47,134 nucleotides of DNA from Bacteroidota bacterium. Lineage in GTDB: Bacteria > Bacteroidota > Bacteroidia > 2-12-FULL-35-15. The notes under the pieces were generated by a model. The model saw only the letters and a program-made list of their open reading frames with translations, had not been told where the DNA came from and did no database searches. The stretch lies in assembly GCA_017303895.1 (NCBI GenBank), contig JAFLBF010000021.1:1-47134 (forward strand), written 5' to 3'. Shown here in pieces: positions 1-5,776 of this stretch. Each line of letters starts with the position of its first letter. The stretch's first letter is position 1. Made by a program: the position numbers and the translations under genes.

Positions 1-74
1 TGAAAGTATGTCTGAGCGAAAGGTGTTGCTCCTTGTCCGCTTGTTGAAATTGATTTATTGTCGTTATTCTCCAT
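1..74 (-). CDS. Start of an unrecognised cassette gene (partial, runs off the left edge)
   Basis: An ATG at 74-72 on the minus strand opens a frame of 24 codons with no stop before the window edge. It begins MENNDNKSISTSGQGATPFA. It starts about 50 bp after the left end of the first repeat element, the same relative position as the other genes of the array, so it is read as the first gene of a fourth cassette. The peptide is polar and shows no signal sequence or recognisable domain in the part visible. The call rests on position and an open frame only. Confidence 0.4.
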   Translation of the reverse strand, partial: MENNDNKSISTSGQGATPFAQTYF

Positions 75-125
75 TGTCAAAAGTTAATTTGTTCGGACTG
101 GTCGGTCTTTACAATGCCCGCTAAC

Positions 126-287
126 GTTTTGGAGCTTTGCCTAGTGCGGTTTGAAACACTTGTCTACCGAAATGTTTAAATAAAGATACTATGTTTGTGG
201 ACATTTGCAAAGAAAAAATAACTGTCTTTCGCGAAGCGACCTTATTTGCAAATGCTTTGTTGTCCGCCCGCATTAGGCAAAGGTGCT
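126..287 (-). repeat. attC-like inter-cassette element A
   Basis: This 162-bp element lies between the blocks encoding the 149-aa membrane protein and the partial gene at the left edge. Its two ends form an imperfect inverted repeat: GCTTTGCCTAGTGCGG near 135-150 pairs with CCGCATTAGGCAAAG near 268-282. The large loop contains a core shared with the other two elements (ACCGAAATGTTT, GATACTATGTTTGT) and an inner TTTGCAAA inverted repeat. It is flanked by CTAAC on the left and GTTATAGG on the right, like the inverse-core and core triplets of integron attC sites. The structure is seen directly; the function is inferred. Confidence 0.6.
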
Positions 288-810
288 GTTATAGGTTGCC
301 AGCCACATTTAGTTTATTTATGTCTTTCAGCTACTTGTCCTTTTAAAAATAAGTCTGAAGCTAGAATATATAAGTACTATGCCAACAACTAAAGAAAATG
401 TTAGGTAGTGTCTAAAGGGAACAAAAACTATATAGTCAGGTAGTAAAGGAGACGATGGTTTAGCAAATATGTCACCAATTGCAAAGCAAATAATTGCTGT
501 CAAAACTAATGCTATAAAAACAAGAAAATTAATTGCAATTATTTTAGTGATTGTCGTTGTTTTAAATGATAAATATAACGGCATTGTCCAGACTGGAATA
601 AATGAGATAATTATTACATCAAACGTATTAACGTTTAGGTCAGAAATTGGCTTATGTAACCAGTTAAAAAAATCCCAAACGTCTGCCGCAATATATTGAC
701 AGTTTGGATTTAGAAAAAATAATATAGCCAACGAAATTGTCAGGTTGATGAAAAATATAATTTTCTTACTAGGCATTTTATATATTGTCTGTCGGCTGGT
801 TACCTATAAC
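288..810 (-). mobile_element. Putative gene cassette 3 (four-helix membrane protein)
   Basis: This 523-bp block has ends complementary to each other. Read on the minus strand it starts GTTATAGGTAACCAGCC (810-794), and the reverse complement of its end is GTTATAGGTTGCCAGCC (288-304). The arms pair over 9 bp, mismatch at two bases, then pair over 6 bp. The same AA-against-TG mismatch occurs in the two neighbouring blocks. One gene fills almost the whole block. Complementary cassette ends are expected when an excised circle restores its own attC site. Excision itself is not shown. Confidence 0.55.
327..776 (-). CDS. Four-helix membrane protein of unknown function
   Basis: This 149-aa protein has about four hydrophobic segments, at roughly residues 5-22, 52-70, 78-100 and 122-142, and a short basic tail (FKRTSS), so it should sit in the inner membrane. 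I recognise no family. The ATG at 776 lies 18 bp inside the block's starting arm and the stop at 327 is about 22 bp from the closing arm, the compact one-gene layout typical of gene cassettes. Any product of the small overlapping frame on the opposite strand is unlikely. The gene is probably expressed from an upstream array promoter or a weak one in the preceding element. Confidence 0.75.
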   Translation of the reverse strand: MPSKKIIFFINLTISLAILFFLNPNCQYIAADVWDFFNWLHKPISDLNVNTFDVIIISFIPVWTMPLYLSFKTTTITKIIAINFLVFIALVLTAIICFAIGDIFAKPSSPLLPDYIVFVPFRHYLTFSLVVGIVLIYSSFRLIFKRTSS

Positions 811-973
811 GGTTGGCGGCTTTGCCTTGTGCGGATTTGAAACCGCTTCTTGCCGGAATGTTTAGTTGAAGATACTATGTTTATTGGACATTTGCAAAAT
901 GAAAATTCTTTCGCAAAGCGACCTTAAACTTTTGCAAATGCTTGTACTTCTGCCCGCATAAGGCAAAGGTGCT
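811..973 (-). repeat. attC-like inter-cassette element B
   Basis: This 163-bp element has the same plan as element A. GGCTTTGCCTTGTGCGG near 818-834 pairs with CCGCATAAGGCAAAG near 955-968. The loop contains CGGAATGTTT, GATACTATGTTTATTGGACA and an inner pair of TTTGCAAA words. It is flanked by CTATAAC on the left and GTTAGTAG on the right. It separates the outer-membrane receptor block from the four-helix membrane protein block. Its length is within 5 bp of the other two copies, and stem differences from element A mostly keep pairing. Confidence 0.6.
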
Positions 974-989
974 GTTAGTAGCTGGGCGT

Positions 990-1402
990 TCTTACCGAAT
1001 GTTGTCTAAATGAAAACTGTTTGTTGTTTATTCCTCTGCTAATGCTTTTTGGTTTCTTTGTCAGCCGAAATGTTTTATTGAAACACTTAGAAAGAATTTA
1101 AAATTTTTGAAGCGTTGGCTAAAGCGGTTTTCAAAACCGCCAGTTCTTTATGCGTTTAGTTGGTAAAAGGAGGAAAATTTTGCAAGCTTATATTGCAACA
1201 ACTAAACTCTTTGCCTTTGAAAACAAGTTGCAATATGTGCTTGCAAAATGTGGGAAGGCCTTAAACTGAAACGCTGTCAGAGTTTCATAAATGCCTGTCA
1301 GAGTTTCTTAAATCACGGTGGCTATTTTCTAAAATCCTGCCTTGACTTACAAAATGGAGACTGTCCAAAAAAAGGTTTTTACCTTTTTCTACTTAACTTT
1401 CT
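990..1402. other. Non-coding trailer of the receptor block
   Basis: No credible gene is seen here; the short frames that exist are low-complexity. The stretch contains two fragments resembling the loop core of the attC-like elements (ACCGAATGTTGTCTAAATGA near 995 and GCCGAAATGTTTTATTGAAA near 1066). It also has a small hairpin, GCGGTTTTCAAAACCGC near 1123-1139, and the long inverted repeat described separately. These could be remains of another decayed element. Confidence 0.45.
1177..1249. repeat. Long inverted repeat, 23-bp arms
   Basis: Arms at 1177-1199 and 1227-1249 agree at 21 of 23 positions and are separated by 27 bp. The outer part reads ATTTTGCAAGC and the inner part ATATTGCAAC. It lies about 150 bp downstream of the receptor gene's stop. 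It could act as a transcript end or mRNA-stabilising hairpin for that gene, although no T-run follows it. It could also be the stem of a decayed recombination site, since TTTGCAA words also occur inside the three repeat elements. Confidence 0.6.
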
Positions 1403-3823
1403 TCAATGGCGTAGCCTTTCTTTTTCTTGTTCATTACTGCTTGTTTCTCGTTCCTGAAACTGTGTTTTACCGAAATTATAATTAATGCTAATGGTAAACC
1501 TCCTTGTGTCTTGGGTTACTTTATAATTCCAATCCTGATTGTTGAACTTAGTCCAAGTTCTGAAATACCCGGAATAAAAAATATCATTAATACCAATACT
1601 GCAATCAAGTTTTTCTTTGAAAAACGACTTCTTAACGGCTAAAGTCACCATCCATCTTGGTCTAACTTGAACAAGTCCGTTATTTTTCCCACTTCTATAA
1701 AATGACAAGAGTTCTATTTTGGTATTTTTTGGCAGGACAAATGTATTTGTTAAGGATGGGTTATAGAAGAATGACGCAGTTTTAAATGGTACGTCATTAA
1801 TACTACCCTGATATTCGATGTAAGAAACTACTCCATTAAATGATACGTGCCACCATGATTTTAATTCCTTTTGAATGTATAATAAGTAAGAAAAATTATC
1901 ATTCGCCTTCATGTTTTTTATTGACTCACTAAAAACTTTGGTGCTATCATTCTGACTTGTGTAAGGAAGCATCACGTTATTAATTCTTGTATAAGTAAAT
2001 GAATTTGTAATGAACTTTTTATAACCGTGACTTAACTCAAATGTATTACTATAGTGAGGCAATAGGAACGGATTGCCTCCATAGAACTGATATTGATCCC
2101 GGTAATAGCGAAAAGGATTTAAGTCATTATACTGTGGCCTGTCGATTCTCCTATTAAAATTTATTTGTATGTTGTGTTTTTCTGAAGGGGAATACTCAAT
2201 TGACACGTTAGGAAACAAATTATAATAGCTTCGTTTTATTTGAAAAGCTTTATCAGTATTCCTGCCTGTCAAATTTGTATTTTCTGCTCTAATACCTACA
2301 TGAGTATTTATCTTCCCAAATTTTTTATCAAGATTCAAATACGCGGCGTAGGTTTGCTCCTTATAGGTATAATTATTGGTTAAGGTTGTATCCTCAAAGT
2401 AATTTCCGGTCGTATTATCTTTTCTTTCAAAAAAATAATTGTTGTTAGTGCTTATTGCGCTGGCCTTTACACCGGCTTGTAAAGTCGTTTTTTCATTAAT
2501 AAACTTGCTAAAGTCCATCTTGGATGCGAAAATATCAGTACTGTTTTTATTCTGATTTCTATAGATATTTGAGGGAATGACTTCTAAATTATTTTTATCC
2601 TCATAATAGTTCTGTATATCACTTGAAATGGATTCAGAAAGTCTTGTAAAATCTGATGTGAAATAAAGGACAGTTCCAAGAGTATCAAAATGATGTTCGG
2701 AGTTTAAATTGAAATTATTACTAACCCATTTATCCGGATTATAGACAGATGAATTTAAGTGATCAAAATTCAAATTATTGTAACCCTGTACCTTTGTGAT
2801 ACCAGTGCTATTTGAAACATAAGAACCCGGACCTCCGTCAATTTTAAATCCTACAATATTTCTTTTGTTTATCGTCCAATCAGCTCCAATTTTGTAAGTA
2901 AATCCACTTTCCAACTCCTTCATAACATTCTCTGTATTAAGTTCGGTCAATGATGTGTCCGTTTTAAATTTCCGATTGAAATTTGCAATCATTTGGTAAA
3001 GACTGTAATTGCAATCTAAATTCGAAAAAAATAGAATTCGATTAGTTTTGTAGTTAAATAATATTCCACCAGAGGTTCTTGGATAGAATCCTTGGGAACT
3101 CGATGTATAGATACTTCCGCTATATCCCTTAATTTTTGTTTTTTTTGTTTTGATATTAATCATCCCGGAAGTTCCACTCGCATCATATTTTACAGGCGGA
3201 TTTTTAAATAATTCTATTTTTTCAACCGATTCTGCATTCATGCTTTTTAAAAGATTAAGAAGCTGAGAATTTGAAATTTGCTGTGCCCTCCCATCAATCA
3301 TAATCATAACACCTGATTTTCCGTTAAGATAAATTATGTTATCATCAATACTAACTCCAGGTATTTTGGCAAACAAATCATAAACAGTATTACCCTTTGC
3401 CAAAGGACTATTTTCAATATTTATTGTAATATTTCCATTACTGAACTCAACAGCAGTTCTAATAGCATTTATTGAAACTTCGTTTAAGTTATGACTATTT
3501 GCGCCAAGATTTACCTTAATTATTTTACTGTTGGAGTTGGATTCGATATGAATCGTATCACAACATTTTGTATTAAATCCAATGGCAGATACCTTCAATA
3601 AATAAATACCCTTGCCGATTTTTGTTTCAAAATTACCTTCCTCATTTGCAAATACACCTTCAACAATAGCACTATCTGTTGGATTAAGGAATGCTATAGT
3701 AGCAAAAGGAATAGGTACATTTGTACTATCGAGTATTTTCCCTTTGATTGTCTGACTATAAATAGAGCAAATAGGAATAAGCAGAAGGAAAATAAGTGTC
3801 TTCAAATTTTTTGTAGTTACCAT
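1403..3823 (-). CDS. Outer-membrane beta-barrel protein, TonB-dependent receptor type
   Basis: This 806-aa protein has the order usual for Bacteroidota receptor-like barrels: signal peptide (about 1-24, ending SIYSQ), a CarboxypepD_reg-like domain (about 26-105, starting IKGKILD), a plug-like domain (about 110-225, with IPGVSIDD, LNGKSGVMIMIDGR and YDASGTSGMINI), and a long barrel rich in aromatic, Asn and Ser strands to the end. It most resembles the outer membrane beta-barrel family usually named OMP_b-brl_3. No TonB box is obvious. The ligand cannot be told from sequence, and no SusD-like partner is adjacent. The C-terminus has a charged tail (ETSSNEQEKERLRH) beyond the last predicted strand, which is unusual for a barrel. 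It sits alone in a putative cassette. Confidence 0.85.
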   Translation of the reverse strand: MVTTKNLKTLIFLLLIPICSIYSQTIKGKILDSTNVPIPFATIAFLNPTDSAIVEGVFANEEGNFETKIGKGIYLLKVSAIGFNTKCCDTIHIESNSNSKIIKVNLGANSHNLNEVSINAIRTAVEFSNGNITINIENSPLAKGNTVYDLFAKIPGVSIDDNIIYLNGKSGVMIMIDGRAQQISNSQLLNLLKSMNAESVEKIELFKNPPVKYDASGTSGMINIKTKKTKIKGYSGSIYTSSSQGFYPRTSGGILFNYKTNRILFFSNLDCNYSLYQMIANFNRKFKTDTSLTELNTENVMKELESGFTYKIGADWTINKRNIVGFKIDGGPGSYVSNSTGITKVQGYNNLNFDHLNSSVYNPDKWVSNNFNLNSEHHFDTLGTVLYFTSDFTRLSESISSDIQNYYEDKNNLEVIPSNIYRNQNKNSTDIFASKMDFSKFINEKTTLQAGVKASAISTNNNYFFERKDNTTGNYFEDTTLTNNYTYKEQTYAAYLNLDKKFGKINTHVGIRAENTNLTGRNTDKAFQIKRSYYNLFPNVSIEYSPSEKHNIQINFNRRIDRPQYNDLNPFRYYRDQYQFYGGNPFLLPHYSNTFELSHGYKKFITNSFTYTRINNVMLPYTSQNDSTKVFSESIKNMKANDNFSYLLYIQKELKSWWHVSFNGVVSYIEYQGSINDVPFKTASFFYNPSLTNTFVLPKNTKIELLSFYRSGKNNGLVQVRPRWMVTLAVKKSFFKEKLDCSIGINDIFYSGYFRTWTKFNNQDWNYKVTQDTRRFTISINYNFGKTQFQERETSSNEQEKERLRH

Positions 3824-4204
3824 ACCCTATTTGTTTGAGCAAAATACGAACAAAAAAACGAGATTTCATATATAAAAATGCCGTACGCCTGTGGCGCGCT
3901 TTGTGGCACGCTGAGTGCACGCGCAAAAAATGTGCGAAGCACGCCTATTTGTGTTGTGGGATTTAGCTCTTTTGATTTTGCATCTGCGTTGGCGTCTGAG
4001 GAGGGCAAAAGCAAATGTGCTAAATTAGGGATAGCCAAAACGGGTTTTTCGAAACCGAAAAAGAGGGGAGGGAAAATTTTAAATTCTTTTCCCGAAATGT
4101 GTCTATGGAACAAAAAAAGCATTTTGAAACCGTCTAAACGTTAATTAAATGTATAACAATTTAGTTAAATGTCAAGGGGTAATTTGCCAACAATGTTGCT
4201 CGTC
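3824..4204. other. Non-coding leader upstream of the receptor gene
   Basis: Frames exist on both strands here, but their translations are low-complexity and match nothing I know, so I treat the stretch as non-coding. A GC-rich patch at about 3883-3950 contains repeated GCACGC and GCGCGC words and contrasts with the AT-rich surroundings. A candidate -7 box for the receptor gene on the minus strand (TATTTTG, about 3842-3848) lies roughly 20 bp before its ATG. Confidence 0.4.
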
Positions 4205-4220
4205 ACGCCTTGCTACTAAC

Positions 4221-4378
4221 GGATTGCAAGCAGGCACAGTTTGCAGTTTGAAACAGTGTCTACCGAAATGTTTGTTTAAAGATACTAATGTTTGTTGCTT
4301 TTGCAAAAATGAAAAACTTGTCTACCGAAAATTTTGCAAAAGCTATTACCTCGTCCGTGCAAATTGTGCTTGCTTGCT
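4221..4378 (-). repeat. attC-like inter-cassette element C
   Basis: This 158-bp element has the same architecture as A and B but a different stem sequence. TTGCAAGCAGGCACAGTTTGCA near 4224-4245 (key words GCAAGC, GCACA, TTTGCA) pairs with TGCAAATTGTGCTTGCTTGC near 4357-4376. The loop keeps the shared core (TCTACCGAAATGTTT, AAAGATACTAATGTTTGTTG) plus TTTTGCAAAA words. Pairing is preserved while the bases have changed completely, which is what one expects of a site recognised by folded structure. It is flanked by CTACTAAC and GTTAGTGG. Confidence 0.6.
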
Positions 4379-4390
4379 GTTAGTGGCTGG

Positions 4391-5173
4391 TTACTTGTCT
4401 ATTGTATTCAACTTGTATTCACTTAGTTCTTTCAATGCCTTTTCATAAGTATAGGAGTCAGCCATTAATTGTTCGAATGTCATTTTTTTAATATCAATTA
4501 AGAATTCCACAAGAATTTCGGATTCATAATACTCGAATACAAATTGATTTCCTTCCCAGAAAGATGTGTCATTATAAAGTGCGACTCTGTCCTTAAAACT
4601 ATATGTACTGTCGGTGCGTTTTGGAAGAATGTTTGAGGCGTATTCAGCATATCCTTCTTGTTTCCAAGTAAGGAGTTCGGCGGCTTTCTTGTCGCCAAGT
4701 TTTTTATTAACGAACGAATGTATTATTTCATGACAAATCGTTTCTTGTATATTTCCCTCCATAGCGGAATATGGTACTATTTTGTTTGCTGTTTTTCGGT
4801 CGGAATGTACTTGCTCAATGAAAGGTTTAGATATATAAATTTTATTAAAAGCGCGCATATTAAAGCCTTGTGCTGGATATCCGGAGCCCGCAATTGTCGC
4901 ATAAAATTTAAACGTACTTTCCGACGAAAATATATAAATATTATGTTCTATATTCTCGTCATAAAGTTCGCATGCTTTCAATCTTTGGTCTATTTGATTT
5001 AGAAATTCAGTTGAATTGTCAAAAGCTGAATTTGTATATAAATTATATTTCCCAAAATTATAGTTGTTACTAAACCAACATTTTGTCGACCAGAATACTG
5101 AAAAGTAAATTAATGTAATTAATATAATTAGGCCCCCTAATATTATTAATGTTTTTTTCAGTCGTTTATTCAT
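4391..5173 (-). CDS. Membrane-anchored zincin-like metalloprotease
   Basis: The protein is 260 aa with one N-terminal membrane segment (about residues 8-27). The zinc-protease motif HEIIH is at residues 148-152. About 20 residues later WKQEGYAEY offers Glu173 as the likely third zinc ligand, the layout of gluzincins (peptidase MA-like). The mature domain should face the periplasm. Substrate is unknown. The stop lies inside the closing arm of the cassette, so the block is packed to its limit. It sits 4 bp after the stop of the 61-aa membrane protein and is probably co-transcribed with it. Catalytic residues are seen; activity is inferred. Confidence 0.75.
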   Translation of the reverse strand: MNKRLKKTLIILGGLIILITLIYFSVFWSTKCWFSNNYNFGKYNLYTNSAFDNSTEFLNQIDQRLKACELYDENIEHNIYIFSSESTFKFYATIAGSGYPAQGFNMRAFNKIYISKPFIEQVHSDRKTANKIVPYSAMEGNIQETICHEIIHSFVNKKLGDKKAAELLTWKQEGYAEYASNILPKRTDSTYSFKDRVALYNDTSFWEGNQFVFEYYESEILVEFLIDIKKMTFEQLMADSYTYEKALKELSEYKLNTIDK

Positions 5174-5177
5174 TCTA

Positions 5178-5363
5178 TTATTGTGTTTTCTCTAAAAGTT
5201 TCGGGCTTGACAAAACAATAATGAAACCAATTATAGGACTTAGTAATATACACCAATATATAGATTTAGTATATCCTATTTGTCTGTGAGTGCCAATATA
5301 TTTAGCAATTAAATATGTTAACCCAAAGTAGAGAGCAACTGCAATAAACCAAATGAAATTCAT
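5178..5363 (-). CDS. Small two-helix membrane protein
   Basis: This 61-aa protein has two hydrophobic segments (about residues 3-20 and 34-52) separated by a basic loop (KYIGTHRQIGYTK), with a short polar tail. No family is recognised. Proteins of this size and layout are common in Bacteroidota accessory regions. It is the first gene of the block nearest the recombinase, with its stop 4 bp before the start of the protease gene. The pairing suggests, without proving, a functional link with the membrane-anchored protease. A leader of about 240 bp separates its start from the block end. Confidence 0.65.
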   Translation of the reverse strand: MNFIWFIAVALYFGLTYLIAKYIGTHRQIGYTKSIYWCILLSPIIGFIIVLSSPKLLEKTQ

Positions 5364-5425
5364 ATTTATGTTTTTTAGATATTACAAATCTATTGAATTT
5401 TAGTTCGATACCAAATGATGTGCTC

Positions 5426-5500
5426 TCTGCGGTTAGGTCGACTCGTTTAGTGAAGTCTGCGGTTAGGTCTACTAGTTTTAGTGGGGTCTATACGCTTAGG
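5426..5500. repeat. Tandem about 30-bp repeats in the leader of cassette 1
   Basis: Two units, 5426-5455 and 5456-5486, share TCTGCGGTTAGGTC then ACT and GTTT(T)AGTG. A degenerate third begins at 5487 (TCTATACGCTTAGG). Each full unit contains GTTAGGT, which fits the integron core consensus GTTRRRY. They lie inside the first block rather than on the recombinase side, so they do not match the layout of the direct repeats of attI1. They may be protein-binding sites or a remnant of an earlier site. Confidence 0.55.
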
Positions 5501-5629
5501 TTGAAAAATAACGTTTCTAAATTGGGTAAGTCAAAATGTTAATTTAAACTAAATAAGGTTTGAAATTTGTTGTCTAAAGTAGGTTTTCTGTCTGCCGCTC
5601 GTAACTTGCCACTAACTCTTTATTATACG

Positions 5630-5637
5630 CAAAAATA
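5630..5637 (-). promoter_or_regulatory. Leftward promoter -7 box facing the cassettes (Pc-like)
   Basis: On the minus strand 5637-5630 reads TATTTTTG, an exact match to the Bacteroidota -7 consensus TAnnTTTG. Transcription would start within about 10 bp, close to the block boundary at 5616, and read into the cassette genes. The -33 region is poor. The position is that of the integron Pc promoter. Confidence 0.45.
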
Positions 5638-5700
5638 CAAAATTATCTCAAATAATCGATTTTCACATAACTACTTGTTCTTCAGATTATAAAATCAAAT

Positions 5701-5734
5701 AATATTTAAAATACGCTATCGTATTTTAAATATT
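5701..5734. repeat. Perfect 15-bp inverted repeat upstream of the recombinase
   Basis: AATATTTAAAATACG (5701-5715) and its exact reverse complement (5720-5734) are separated by CTAT. It ends two bases before the recombinase -7 box, so it overlaps the expected -33 region. It could be an operator, a recombinase-binding site or a hairpin. Confidence 0.7.
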
Positions 5735-5736
5735 CC

Positions 5737-5744
5737 TATTTTTG
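5737..5744 (+). promoter_or_regulatory. Recombinase promoter -7 box
   Basis: TATTTTTG matches TAnnTTTG exactly and lies 33-40 bp before the ATG at 5777, a normal distance. No clear TTTG -33 box is seen; the palindrome occupies that position. Confidence 0.5.
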
Positions 5745-5776
5745 TATTTACTATTTAAATATACGAAATACGCGTG

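Larger units (their letters stand above)
974..4220 (-). mobile_element. Putative gene cassette 2 (TonB-receptor-type barrel)
   Basis: This 3247-bp block starts on the minus strand with GTTAGTAGCAAGGCGT (4220-4205). The reverse complement of its end is GTTAGTAGCTGGGCGT (974-989). The arms agree at 14 of 16 positions, with the two differences in the same AA/TG place as in the neighbouring blocks. It carries one 2.4-kb gene, about 380 bp of leader and about 420 bp of trailer. It is unusually large for an integron-type cassette and may be an older fusion whose internal boundary has decayed. Confidence 0.5.
4379..5616 (-). mobile_element. Putative gene cassette 1, adjacent to the recombinase
   Basis: This 1238-bp block starts on the minus strand with GTTAGTGGCAAGTTAC (5616-5601). 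The reverse complement of its end is GTTAGTGGCTGGTTAC (4379-4394), agreeing at 14 of 16 positions with the same AA/TG difference. It carries two genes, a 61-aa membrane protein and a metalloprotease-like protein. Its start lies 157 bp from the recombinase gene, where an integron would have attI. This first block has the same end format as the inner ones, which supports it being a unit. Confidence 0.55.
5617..5773. other. attI-like platform between recombinase and cassettes
   Basis: This 157-bp AT-rich intergenic stretch sits between the start of the first block (5616) and the recombinase start. It contains outward-facing promoters with exact -7 consensus boxes on both strands and a perfect 15-bp inverted repeat. 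In integrons the attI site, the cassette promoter Pc and the integrase promoter occupy this position. The match is one of layout. No sequence similarity to a known attI was seen, which is expected because attI sites differ between integron classes. Confidence 0.45.

Noticed and set aside
469..699. A 76-aa gene on the plus strand
   Set aside because: It is the opposite strand of the four-helix membrane protein gene, which has the better start, composition and position.
3878..4144. An 88-aa gene on the plus strand, and a 101-aa gene on the minus strand, in the receptor leader
   Set aside because: Both translations are compositionally odd, overlap each other and match no family. The segment reads as non-coding.
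4149..4448. A 99-aa gene on the plus strand
   Set aside because: It is a translation through attC-like element C, with Cys-rich nonsense sequence, and it overlaps the protease gene.
5426..5486. attI accessory direct repeats like those of class 1 integrons
   Set aside because: They lie on the cassette side of the predicted crossover at 5616, not on the recombinase side.
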